From NCBI RefSeq assembly GCF_029207565.1, contig NZ_JANCMW010000001.1, positions 124,001 to 188,000 of the forward strand: 64,000 nucleotides of DNA. Direction: 5' to 3'. Under the pieces are notes generated by a model. The model had not been told where the DNA came from. It ran no database searches and saw nothing but the letters and a program-made list of their open reading frames with translations. This document shows, one piece after another, positions 33,179 to 41,166 of this stretch (position 1 is the first letter of the stretch; each line of letters opens with the position of its first letter). The translations under genes were made by a program, and so were the position numbers. The DNA comes from Marinobacter iranensis. Lineage in GTDB: Bacteria > Pseudomonadota > Gammaproteobacteria > Pseudomonadales > Oleiphilaceae.

Positions 33179-35985
33179 TATGAGCCCTCCTTCTTGTTGG
33201 TACTCTTGATTGCCGAATGGGGGGAAAGGCGCCCGATGCTGGTTAGTGCCAGCAGTGTTGCGCCGATAACCGTCAGGTATACACCAAGATCAAACACCAG
33301 GGCTGAGGCCACCTCGAATTTGCCAACGACAGGCCAGTAGACATAGTCATACGTGGACGTAAGGAACGGATAACCGAAGGCAAAACTGCCAGCCCCGGCG
33401 ATCACCGCGAACAATAGCCCAAGGCCGATAACATTGTGATAGCGGATGGAAATACGTGCCTGGGTCCAGGGCATCCCGCTGGCGATGTACTGCAGGATCA
33501 GCGCAACTGCAGTTATAAGGCCGGCGATAAAGCCACCGCCGGGCATGTTGTGGCCACGCAGGAATATATAGACGGAGACCATCAGGGCCAGTGGCAGCAT
33601 CGGCCTTGCAATCTGTTGCAGCATCATGGGGTGCGCGTCCCGCGTCCATGGATGGCCCTGGCCGTCACCCGGGGGTGGTGTCAGGGCGACGTTGCGTAAC
33701 ATGGCGTAGATGCCCAACGCGGCAATGCCGAGCACTGTGATCTCACCCAGGGTATCGAATCCACGGAAATCCACCAGGATAACGTTGACCACATTGGTGC
33801 CACCGCCGCCGGGCTTGCTGTTTTCAAGGAAGAACTCCGAGATTGAGGTAAACGGCTGGGTCAGCATGGCCAGGGTAATGAGTGTCATGCCGATACCGGC
33901 CGCACCGGCAATCAGAATATCCCTCAACCGGCGGCCTTTCGGAGTCTCGATCGGCGTCCATGAGGGCATGTAATAGAGCGCCAGCATCAACAGAACAATC
34001 GTGACTACCTCAACGGATAGCTGCGTCATGGCCAGGTCTGGTGCTGAAAAACGTGCAAAGCCTAGGGAAACAATGAGCCCCACCACACTTAGCAGAACCA
34101 GGGCAAAGAAACGGTCACGATGTACGACCGCGGTCCCAAGGGCAGCGACCACCAGGACAGCAATGCCAACAAGGGTGGGCCAGTCGATCGGGCTAAGCCC
34201 GTTGCTACCAACCGCAATCCCAAGGTTCCAGAGCGGGGCCGCCGCAACCGCAATTACACTCACCACCAGAAGCATGGCGTAGCGCTGCAACGAACCGTTC
34301 TCAATAGCTGCCGTGACGGTATGGGCAACGTCTGCGATCCGGCTTACAAGTGCCTCAAACACCGCCTTTTCATCAATTTCCCGGAAGCGGGCATGGAAGT
34401 CGAAAAAGCGCTGGCGCTGGGTGTACATCAGCAGACCGCCAGCGAAGGCGACAACGCTCATCAGTAGCGGCAGGTTGAAGCCGTGGGCGAATGTCAAATG
34501 ATATTCGGGCACTTCGCCGCCCAGTGTAGCGGCCGCTGCGGCGTACAACAGCGGCCCTACGGAAAAGGCTGGGAACATGCCTACCATGAGGCAGGCGAAG
34601 ACCAGAATCTCAACCGGGATCTTCATGTACCGGGGTGGCTCGTGGGGCGGAAATATCGGCAGGTTGACCGGGCGACCGTTGAAAAACACATCGTGGATGA
34701 ATCGAGCCGAGTAGGCCACGGCAAAAATACCCGCCAGGGTCGCAACCAGCGGAGGCAGATAGGCCCACAGTCCGGGCAGGTTCAGTTCGAGAGCCTCTGC
34801 GAAAAACATTTCCTTGCTCAGGAAGCCGTTGAGCAGGGGAACCCCTGCCATGGACGCCGCCGCCACCATGGCCAGCGTTGCGGTATGGGGCATGTAGCGC
34901 CACAGACCATTGATCCGGCGCATGTCCCGGGTACCGGTTTCGTGGTCGATGATGCCGGCTGCCATAAACAGGGAGGCCTTGAAAATGGCGTGGTTTATGA
35001 CATGGAACACGGCAGCGACAGCGGCCAGTTGGGTGCCCATGCCGAACAACAGGGTGATAAGCCCAAGGTGGCTGACGGTTGAATGAGCGAGGAGGCCTTT
35101 CAGGTCGTGCTTGAACATGGCGACATAGGCGCCAATCAGCAGCGTTGCCATACCGGTGAAGCTGACCATGTAGAACCACTGTTCAGTGCCGGCGAGGGCC
35201 GGATACAGTCTGGCCATGAGAAATATACCGGCCTTCACCATGGTTGCGGAATGCAGGTAGGCGGAAACCGGTGTGGGGGCCTGCATGGCATGGGGCAGCC
35301 AGAAGTGGAACGGGAACTGCGCGGACTTTGTAAATGCGCCAAGCAGCACCAGGGTGAGCGCGACCGGATACATGCTGTGGTTCTTGATCAGGTCACCGGC
35401 CGCAAGTACGTCTTCCAGTTCGTAACTGCCCACTATATTGCCAATCAGCAGGATGCCCGCCAGCAGCGCCAGGCCACCGCCTCCAGTTACCGCCAGTGCC
35501 ATCCTCGCACCACGCCGTGCGTCCTGCTTGTGGGTCCAGAAGCTGATCAGCAAGAACGATGTCAGGCTGGTCAACTCCCAGAAAATCATCATCAGCAACA
35601 GGTTGCTTGACATTACGATGCCAAGCATGGAGCCCTTGAAGCACAGCAGCAGCGCGTAGAACTTGCCCACGTTCTCATGGGGCTTCAGGTAGTAACGGGC
35701 GTACAGGATGATCAGCAGCCCGATGATGAGAATCAGCAGGGCGAAAAGCAGCGAAAGGCCATCCAGGCGGAAACTGAATGACAGACCGAGAGCTGGCAGC
35801 CACTCAGAGCTGTGCTGAACGATGCCGCCATCGGCCAGAATTGCCCAGTGTGGGTAGAGTGCCGCCAGCCCAATGATGGCGGGAACACAGGAAACGACAG
35901 CAATGGCTGTCCGTCCGCCCTGGGCGAACAGTGGGGCCGCCAGGGCACCCAGAAATGGCAGTAAAACGACCAGCGGTAGCGACAT
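33178..35985 (-). CDS. mrpA: Fused Mrp antiporter subunit A/B (NuoL-like)
   Basis: A 935-residue protein and the first gene of the operon. Residues about 1-500 are NuoL-like (YHLKPHENVGKFYALLLCFKGSMLG-type pattern, MIFWELTSLTSFLLISFW with a key Glu, ATMVKAGIFLMARLYP with a key Lys, ALLAHSTVSHLGLI). The middle carries the MrpA-specific NuoJ-like region (LSVEVVTIVLLMLALYYMP). The last ~140 residues match MrpB (RPMLPLALMVSVYIFLRGHNMPGGGFIAGLI). The A-B fusion defines group 2 Mrp systems such as Sinorhizobium Pha1. It exports Na+ (or K+) in exchange for protons, important for salt and alkali tolerance. CGAGG precedes the ATG. Confidence 0.94.
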   Translation of the reverse strand: MSLPLVVLLPFLGALAAPLFAQGGRTAIAVVSCVPAIIGLAALYPHWAILADGGIVQHSSEWLPALGLSFSFRLDGLSLLFALLILIIGLLIILYARYYLKPHENVGKFYALLLCFKGSMLGIVMSSNLLLMMIFWELTSLTSFLLISFWTHKQDARRGARMALAVTGGGGLALLAGILLIGNIVGSYELEDVLAAGDLIKNHSMYPVALTLVLLGAFTKSAQFPFHFWLPHAMQAPTPVSAYLHSATMVKAGIFLMARLYPALAGTEQWFYMVSFTGMATLLIGAYVAMFKHDLKGLLAHSTVSHLGLITLLFGMGTQLAAVAAVFHVINHAIFKASLFMAAGIIDHETGTRDMRRINGLWRYMPHTATLAMVAAASMAGVPLLNGFLSKEMFFAEALELNLPGLWAYLPPLVATLAGIFAVAYSARFIHDVFFNGRPVNLPIFPPHEPPRYMKIPVEILVFACLMVGMFPAFSVGPLLYAAAAATLGGEVPEYHLTFAHGFNLPLLMSVVAFAGGLLMYTQRQRFFDFHARFREIDEKAVFEALVSRIADVAHTVTAAIENGSLQRYAMLLVVSVIAVAAAPLWNLGIAVGSNGLSPIDWPTLVGIAVLVVAALGTAVVHRDRFFALVLLSVVGLIVSLGFARFSAPDLAMTQLSVEVVTIVLLMLALYYMPSWTPIETPKGRRLRDILIAGAAGIGMTLITLAMLTQPFTSISEFFLENSKPGGGGTNVVNVILVDFRGFDTLGEITVLGIAALGIYAMLRNVALTPPPGDGQGHPWTRDAHPMMLQQIARPMLPLALMVSVYIFLRGHNMPGGGFIAGLITAVALILQYIASGMPWTQARISIRYHNVIGLGLLFAVIAGAGSFAFGYPFLTSTYDYVYWPVVGKFEVASALVFDLGVYLTVIGATLLALTSIGRLSPHSAIKSTNKKEGS

Positions 35986-36296
35986 CGCAACCTCGTTATT
36001 GGCTTTCTTCTTTTATGGATGGAGAAGCAAGTGTTGCCAGAGTTTAGCCCCCGGTGTCCGTGCTTGCACGGGCAACCAGTTAAACGGTGGCCAGGATATC
36101 AGCAATGACGGGGTGGGTCCGGGAAGTAGGGCAGACGGCCTCGGTGCCTCTGTGCATCGGCGGCGACCGGTGAAAACCCGGGATGTATGTAGGCCAGGGA
36201 CCTTGCGGTCGTCATGGTTGCTCCGATAATCAGTTACCCGGGGTGATGATACGTGGCCGTCTCCGAAGGTCAAGTGTGCTGGCCATTTATCCTCGC
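35986..36296. other. 311-base intergenic region upstream of mrpA
   Basis: No supported gene. It must hold the mrpA promoter on the minus strand, but I see no convincing -35/-10 pair. A small hairpin CCGTGC-TT-GCACGG lies at 36058-36071. An 86-codon minus-strand ORF (36013-36273) is compositionally unlike the neighbours and has no ribosome site; I do not call it. Confidence 0.5.
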
Positions 36297-37109
36297 TCAG
36301 AAATCCCGCCGATCCTGGTAGGGTCTGTCCGGAGAGCCAGAATTCCGCGCGACCGCGATACGCTGGTTGGCCCGGCCAAGTACTTTCTTTTGCAGTCTGG
36401 TTTCCCAGTCCAGTGCCACCTTGTCATTGGCATTCCAGCTACGGTTGAATAGTAGTTTGCTGGCCGCCACAGCGTCCGGCGAGCGGTCGGCCAGTTCCCG
36501 GGCGAAGTCCATTGCCTCGGACATGGGATCATCGCTCACTCGGCTGACCAGGCCCATTGCCTTTGCTTCCGTACCGTCGAAACGCCGTGCTGTCATGGTT
36601 AGCTCCTTGGCCAGGTCAATGGAAATCAGTTCGCGAAGAGTTACGGTCAGACTCATGTCCGGGATCAGTCCCCACTTACACTCCATGATGGAAAACTCGC
36701 AGTCGGCGGTGGAAAACCGGAAATCGGCGCCCAGCGCCACCTGGAAGCCACCGCCGAAACAGTAGCCGTGGGTGACCGCAATCACCGGTGCCGGCACGTT
36801 CCGCCACAGGTAGCCCACATCCTGGGCCAGGTTGCTGATCTTGCGGCCCGGCTTGATCAGCAGCTTGAGGAAATTCACCGGGTTTTTCGACACGGTTTTC
36901 ACATCCAGCCCGGAGCAGAAAGCCTCTCCGGCACCCCGCAGGATAATGGCGCGCACACTGCGGTCTTTCTTCAGGGTTTTGGCGGCCCGGGTAATGGCCT
37001 CGAACATGGGCATGTCCAGGCCATTGTATTTCTCCGGCCGGTTCAGGGTCACAATGGCAATGCCGTCCTCAATATCGATCAGTACCCGGTCAGAATCGCG
37101 TGCGCTCAT
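36297..37109 (-). CDS. Crotonase family protein, dienoyl-CoA isomerase-like
   Basis: A 270-residue enoyl-CoA hydratase/isomerase family protein. Oxyanion-hole segments are RGAGEAFCSGLDV (about residues 58-70) and HGYCFGGGFQVALGADFRF (about 114-132). Two acidic residues eight apart, Glu143 and Asp151 in MECKWGLIPD, match the spacing of the catalytic pair in delta3,5-delta2,4-dienoyl-CoA isomerase, though the third Asp of that enzyme is replaced by Gln (FQV). It therefore acts on an enoyl- or dienoyl-CoA ester in beta-oxidation, with the exact reaction uncertain. It is divergent from a fadH remnant. Confidence 0.85.
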   Translation of the reverse strand: MSARDSDRVLIDIEDGIAIVTLNRPEKYNGLDMPMFEAITRAAKTLKKDRSVRAIILRGAGEAFCSGLDVKTVSKNPVNFLKLLIKPGRKISNLAQDVGYLWRNVPAPVIAVTHGYCFGGGFQVALGADFRFSTADCEFSIMECKWGLIPDMSLTVTLRELISIDLAKELTMTARRFDGTEAKAMGLVSRVSDDPMSEAMDFARELADRSPDAVAASKLLFNRSWNANDKVALDWETRLQKKVLGRANQRIAVARNSGSPDRPYQDRRDF

Positions 37110-37205
37110 ATCGTCGGTTCCGTGTCATACGTTAGTCGTAGGCCGCTATGCTACCATGTCGCCTCCTGATGAGAACGCCCGCGCGAGACGAGATAAAGAG
37201 ACAGC

Positions 37206-37393
37206 ATGCTACCCGAACCTGCTCAAACCCCCTGGACCTGGGCTTCACCGAACTGAACAACCGCGTGCTCTGTTTGATGATTTGGTAAACTGGGGGATTC
37301 AGACCCACTTGATCGGTGGCGCGGACGTGGCCGAAGAGCTGGATGCGAAAGGTGCTATTCGGCAGGGGACGAGAAGTGGCTGCCAGGATCTGA
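37206..37393 (+). pseudogene. fadH: fadH remnant (2,4-dienoyl-CoA reductase) with large internal deletion
   Basis: Pieces of both ends of FadH are joined here. Bases 37206-37270 encode, in two frames, YPNLLKP and LDLGFTELNNRVL, matching the FadH start (E. coli [20 protein letters not shown]). Bases about 37270-37393 encode LFDDLVNWGIQTHLIGGADV, then AEELDAKGAIRQGTR, and after a further one-base shift VAARI and stop, matching the FadH end (HLIGGCDVAMELDARRAIAQGTRLALEI). About 1.8 kb of the roughly 2-kb gene is missing. Extra bases occur after the ATG, in the run of five C, and near the 3' end. No function remains. It is divergent from the crotonase gene. Confidence 0.85.
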
Positions 37394-37482
37394 CGGATTT
37401 GACAAAATTGGTCACAAAGTGATCTTTCTGATCAGTCTTGCAGTAATAACAATCAGTTACTGTCAGTGTGACGGACTACCGT

Positions 37483-37647
37483 TTATCGAATGGCTTTCAG
37501 GGCCTCGCTGATGGCGTCCGCCTCGGCTGAGAGAACCCGGTAGCGAAGGCTATCGGCCTGCTGGCTGGCCTGTAGCAACTGTTTCTGCTTCATATCGTAA
37601 AGGCGATTGAGCAGTGCGGATTGCTGATTCTTGTGCGGTGCTTTCAT
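37483..37647 (-). CDS. Small Gln-rich helical protein (54 aa)
   Basis: A 54-residue reading frame on the minus strand, starting MKAPHKNQQSALLNRLYDMK and ending EALKAIR. A strong GGAGGG site is 6 bases before the ATG. It is predicted to be one long amphipathic helix or helical hairpin, rich in Gln, Ala and Leu, with no membrane segment. No family recognised. It lies between two degraded genes (fadH remnant and truncated regulator), so it may be a genuine small gene that survived or one of unknown standing. Confidence 0.6.
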   Translation of the reverse strand: MKAPHKNQQSALLNRLYDMKQKQLLQASQQADSLRYRVLSAEADAISEALKAIR

Positions 37648-37761
37648 GGTATTGCCCTCCACAGGAAGTAGCCTGTGTCAGTAATTTTTACGTTTTGGTT
37701 CGGCTTTTGGCCTTGTAGTAATAATTAAGCATAACCCGGGCCAAAAGCGCTTGGGCGGGGG

Positions 37762-38266
37762 TTACCTGCCAAAGCGTGCCCGATAGGTGCCCGGGGCCAG
37801 GCCAGTGTGCTTCCTGAATAGACGGCTGAACGAACTGACATCCTCATAACCCACCAGCCGCGTCACCTCCTCCACGGCCGCGCGAGAATTTTCCAGGTGC
37901 TGCCTGGCCGCTTCAATTCTCAGAACCTGGAGGTAACCCGTGGGGGTATCCCCCGTTGCCCCCTTGAACCGGCGAATCAAAGACCGCTCCGTTAAACCGG
38001 CCAGCGCCGCAGGGGTTTGCAGGGTTACCGGCTTGGCATAGTTCGCATCCAGCCAGTCCTGCAGCTTCAGAACCGCCGCATCGGAATGGTAGCGCCGCGC
38101 CTGCAGGGCACCGTAACGCTCCACCAGGTAAACGCCCAGATCCCACCAAGCCATACCACCCCCGGCACAGGCAACTTGTCCATCCACCGTAATCAACTTA
38201 TCCGGTTGCAGGTCCACCTCGTGATTGCCCGGCCGCCTGAAACCGAAAAATGGCGATATCGGCCAT
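37762..38266 (-). pseudogene. Truncated GlxA-family AraC-type regulator
   Basis: The readable 151-codon part (GTG 38217 to 37762) is the C-terminal half of a GlxA-type regulator. It has the tail of the DJ-1/PfpI-like domain (LITVDGQVACAGGGMAWWDLGVYLVERYG) and a complete AraC double HTH (VTLQTPAALAGLTERSLIRRFKGATG, YLQVLRIEAARQHLENS, VGYEDVSSFSRLFRKHTGLAPGTYR). Intact relatives have about 320 residues. Upstream on the same strand ATG 38266 begins MADIAIFRFQAAGQS in another frame. This resembles the usual start of such proteins and suggests an internal deletion of about 0.5 kb. The HTH part might still be made from the GTG, but no good ribosome site is seen. Confidence 0.7.
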
Positions 38267-38342
38267 GATTATGTCATTAGCGCCGGTTTCAACAAAAACA
38301 ACCGTATGAGAGGCTATACCCAATAAACAGGAGACTACCCCA

Positions 38343-40145
38343 ATGACCGACACCCTGATCGACCGCCGCGACCTGGCGTTCCAACTCTACGAAGTACTGG
38401 ATACCGAAAGCCTCAGCCAACGCGAACGCTTCAGCGAACACAGCCGCGACACCTTTGACGCCGTCATCGAAACCGCCGACAGAATCGCCCGCGACAAATT
38501 CGCCACCCACAACAGCGCCGCCGACAAAGACGAGCCAAAATTCGTGGATGGCCAGGTGGAAATGCTGCCCCAGGTCAAGGAAGCCTTCGACGCCTACGCC
38601 GATGCCGGTTTCATCGCCGGCCGCTACGACTACGAACTGGGTGGCATGCAATTGCCGGAATCGGTTATGGCAGCGTGCAACGGCTTCTTCACCGCCGCCA
38701 ACCCGGGCACCGCCGGCTACCCGTTCCTCACCACCGCTGCCGCCAACCTGATCCGTGTGTTCGGCAACGACCGGCAGAAAAACACCTTCCTGCCGCACAT
38801 GCTCAGTGGCCGCTTCACCGGCACCATGGCCCTGACCGAGCCCCACGCCGGCTCTTCCCTGGCAGACATCCGCACATCCGCGTCACCAACGGATGAAGGC
38901 CATTATCTGATCAAGGGCGCCAAGATCTACATCTCCGGCGGCGAACAGTCCATCACCGAAAACATCGTTCACATGGTGCTGGCCAAGATCAAAGGCGCAC
39001 CGGCGGGTGTGAAAGGCATCTCCCTGTTTATTGTGCCGAAGTTCATTGTCGATGAAGAAGGCAACGCGAAAGAACGCAACGGCGTGAACCTGGCGGGCCT
39101 GATTCACAAGCTGGGTTATCGTGGCACCACCTCCACCGCCCTGAGTTTTGGCGACGACGCCCCCTGCCATGGCTACCTGGTCGGCGAGCCCCACCAGGGC
39201 CTGAAGTACATGTTCCAGATGATGAACGAAGCCCGGGTGGGCGTGGGCTTTGGCGCTGCCGTGATCGGTTACCGTGGCTACATGCACAGCCTGGAGTACG
39301 CCAAGGACCGCCTGCAGGGTCGCAAACCGTCCGAGAAGAACCCGGAAGCCCCCCAGGTGCCGATCATCGAACACGCAGATGTTCGCCGTATGCTGCTGGC
39401 CCAAAAGGCTTACAGCGAAGGTGGCCTGGCCCTGTGTCTGTATGGCGCACGCCTGATGGACGACCAGCATACCCATCCGGACGAGCAAAAGCGGATGGAA
39501 GCCGGCAAATTACTGGATCTGCTGACCCCGGTCATCAAGGCCTGGCCATCCGAGTACGGGCCCAAGGCCAACGACCTGGCCATCCAGGTTTATGGTGGCG
39601 CCGGTTACACCCGTGAATACCCGGTAGAGCAGTGCTGGCGGGATAACCGCCTGAACCCGATCCACGAAGGCACCAACGGCATCCAGGCGCTGGACCTGCT
39701 GGGCCGTAAGATCTGGCAGGACCAGAGTCACGGCTTGCAGTTGCTGATGCAGGAAATGCAGGTGGACCTGGAAGCGGCCACTACCGAACGTTGCCAGCAG
39801 TGGGCACTGTCCCTGAGTGAAACCCTGCAGCAGGCGGTAAAAGTGACCCAGAGCCTGGGTAAATCCCTGATGTCCGAAGACCCGGACCGGGTGCTGGCCA
39901 ACGCCTCCTGCTACCTGCACCTGTTTGGCCATATCATCGTTTCCTGGATGTGGCTGCGTCAGGCCAATGCAGCAGCCAAGGCGCTGGGTTCTGCCAACAG
40001 TGACGATGAGCGCAGTTTCTACCAGGGCAAACTGCAGGCGGCGCAGTACTTCTTCCACTGGGAACTGCCAACGGTGGCTCAGGATTTGGTGCTGTTGAGG
40101 AATCAGGACGATACCTGCATGAACATGAAGCCGGAATGGTTCTGA
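38343..40145 (+). CDS. Acyl-CoA dehydrogenase, DmdC-type (600 aa)
   Basis: A 600-residue member of the long acyl-CoA dehydrogenase subfamily with extra N- and C-terminal domains (DmdC/FadE-like). Visible: the N-terminal extension, FTGTMALTEPHAGSSLADIRT (FAD and substrate contacts), the MMNEARVGVGFGA motif, GGAGYTREYPVEQCWRDNRLNPIHEGTNGIQALDLLGRK with the catalytic Glu in HEGTN, and a helical C-terminal domain. It oxidises acyl-CoA to enoyl-CoA; DmdC itself uses methylmercaptopropionyl-CoA, but most paralogues act on fatty acyl-CoA. AGGAG precedes the ATG. It is divergent from the truncated GlxA-like regulator, which may once have controlled it. Confidence 0.9.
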   Translation: MTDTLIDRRDLAFQLYEVLDTESLSQRERFSEHSRDTFDAVIETADRIARDKFATHNSAADKDEPKFVDGQVEMLPQVKEAFDAYADAGFIAGRYDYELGGMQLPESVMAACNGFFTAANPGTAGYPFLTTAAANLIRVFGNDRQKNTFLPHMLSGRFTGTMALTEPHAGSSLADIRTSASPTDEGHYLIKGAKIYISGGEQSITENIVHMVLAKIKGAPAGVKGISLFIVPKFIVDEEGNAKERNGVNLAGLIHKLGYRGTTSTALSFGDDAPCHGYLVGEPHQGLKYMFQMMNEARVGVGFGAAVIGYRGYMHSLEYAKDRLQGRKPSEKNPEAPQVPIIEHADVRRMLLAQKAYSEGGLALCLYGARLMDDQHTHPDEQKRMEAGKLLDLLTPVIKAWPSEYGPKANDLAIQVYGGAGYTREYPVEQCWRDNRLNPIHEGTNGIQALDLLGRKIWQDQSHGLQLLMQEMQVDLEAATTERCQQWALSLSETLQQAVKVTQSLGKSLMSEDPDRVLANASCYLHLFGHIIVSWMWLRQANAAAKALGSANSDDERSFYQGKLQAAQYFFHWELPTVAQDLVLLRNQDDTCMNMKPEWF

Positions 40146-40183
40146 AACTGGCAGACTGAACCATTCTGAACCAGACTGTAGGT

Positions 40184-40227
40184 ATGCCTCGGCCCTGACG
40201 TTGCGTCTGGCGCTCCGGGGCATTTTT
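40184..40227 (+). terminator. Terminator after acyl-CoA dehydrogenase
   Basis: Nine-bp stem ATGCCTCGG / CCGGGGCAT (one G-U pair) with a 22-base loop, followed by TTTTT. It lies 39 bases after the stop and before the Rof-like gene. Confidence 0.55.
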
Positions 40228-40261
40228 CTGTCCTGTCGGTATCTACAGGGAAGAGCCTACC

Positions 40262-40528
40262 ATGAAGTCAGAAAATGCCTCCAACGCCTATCGACCGGTA
40301 CGCTGTGAAATTCATAGCCTGCTACGGGAATACCTCACCTCTTCAAGACTGGCCGAGATTGTCTACCGAGACGATGCCGGACAGATCCGCACAACCCACG
40401 ACATCATTCGTGACCTTTTCAGCCGTGCCGGCCAGGAGTTTGTTTTCCTGGGGCGTGGGCATATGGTCCGGCTGGACCACGTACTGACGCTCGACGGCAG
40501 AATCGTGACGGCTACGGGTGAATGCTGA
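40262..40528 (+). CDS. Rof (Rho-binding antiterminator)-like small protein
   Basis: An 88-residue protein. The pattern YRPVRCEIHSLLREYLTSSRLAEIVYRDDAGQ, then IRDLFSRAGQEFVFLGRGHMVRLDHVLTLDG, follows the Rof layout (Y-x-P-I-x-C-..-D near the start, a central strand with E-F/L, and I-R-L-D-x-I at the end). Rof binds Rho and inhibits termination in E. coli. Assignment rests on a short, divergent pattern. Purine-rich AGGGAAGAG precedes the ATG. Confidence 0.5.
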   Translation: MKSENASNAYRPVRCEIHSLLREYLTSSRLAEIVYRDDAGQIRTTHDIIRDLFSRAGQEFVFLGRGHMVRLDHVLTLDGRIVTATGEC

Positions 40529-40660
40529 CAGGTTGTTGTTTTCTCTAACTTGTTGTCACTGCTAACAAAAACGTAATTGGCAGGTAATTGTTCCGTGTTG
40601 GTCATGGCCGTAGACTTGTCGCTGTTGTTTTCACACGCCAAAGAAAGAAAGGACACCGTT

Positions 40661-40993
40661 ATGAACAAGCTGACACTGAGCGCACTGGCACTGCTGATGA
40701 CGCTGGGCCTCGCAGCCTGCAGCCAGGACGACAACGAAGGCGCAGACTTCGAGGAAGCCGGTGACAACGCAGAGGAAATGGCGGATGACGCCGGAGATGC
40801 TGCCGAAGAAACCTACGAAGACGCCACTGGCCAGAACGACAGCGCCTGGGATGAAACCAAGGATGCTGCCGGTGACGCCGCAGAGGAAACCGGCGAAGCG
40901 GTTGAAAACGCCGGTGAGGAAATGGGCGAGGCTGCCGAGGAAGCAGGCGATGCCATGGAAGAAGGTTATGACGACGCTACCCAGAACAACTGA
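40661..40993 (+). CDS. Acidic repetitive lipoprotein
   Basis: A 110-residue protein, counted from ATG 40661, with lipoprotein signal MNKLTLSALALLMTLGLAAC (Cys20, Ser at +2, so probably outer membrane). The mature part is extremely acidic and built of imperfect 11-residue units of the type EEAGDAAEETY, EETGEAVENAG, EEMGEAAEEAG, DAMEEG. These predict an extended amphipathic helix like LEA or apolipoprotein-type proteins. Almost no basic residues are present. Such proteins may spread on membranes or bind cations; function unknown. An AAAGAAAGGA site precedes the ATG and a strong terminator follows. Confidence 0.8.
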   Translation: MNKLTLSALALLMTLGLAACSQDDNEGADFEEAGDNAEEMADDAGDAAEETYEDATGQNDSAWDETKDAAGDAAEETGEAVENAGEEMGEAAEEAGDAMEEGYDDATQNN

Positions 40994-41024
40994 TCTTCTG
41001 GGAGACGTGCCAAACCGTCTGAAA

Positions 41025-41051
41025 ACCTGCTCCTGAGGGGCAGGTTTTTTT
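41025..41051 (+). terminator. Strong Rho-independent terminator
   Basis: Nine-pair stem ACCTGCTCC / GGGGCAGGT (one U-G pair) with loop TGA, followed by TTTTTT. It lies 31 bases after the acidic lipoprotein stop, and separates it from phoX. Confidence 0.85.
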
Positions 41052-41078
41052 GTACCCTGTAAAGAAATGTTAAAGAAA

Positions 41079-41107
41079 CTGTCTTTTTGTTGTCTGCAAT
41101 CTGTCAC
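41079..41107 (+). promoter_or_regulatory. Pho box with three 7-bp repeats upstream of phoX
   Basis: CTGTCTT (41079-41085), TTGTCTG (41090-41096) and CTGTCAC (41101-41107) occur at exact 11-base intervals with 4-base AT-rich linkers. This is the PhoB-binding arrangement (consensus CTGTCAT-N4-CTGTCAC). The last repeat is a perfect CTGTCAC. A weak -10 (GACACT, 41118-41123) lies 10 bases after it, the usual distance. It predicts phosphate-starvation induction of phoX. Confidence 0.8.
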
Positions 41108-41166
41108 CTAAGCCATCGACACTGTGCTCTCGAAAACCTATAAACCACCCGAGAGAGAGCAGGACC

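Noticed and set aside
36013..36273. 86-codon minus-strand ORF in the gap upstream of mrpA
   Set aside because: Low-complexity Arg/Pro-rich translation, no ribosome site, no homology that I recognise.
36832..37422. 196-codon plus-strand ORF running from opposite the crotonase into the fadH remnant
   Set aside because: Its first part is antisense to the crotonase; only its tail matches FadH. It is a chance open frame joined to a pseudogene, not a gene.
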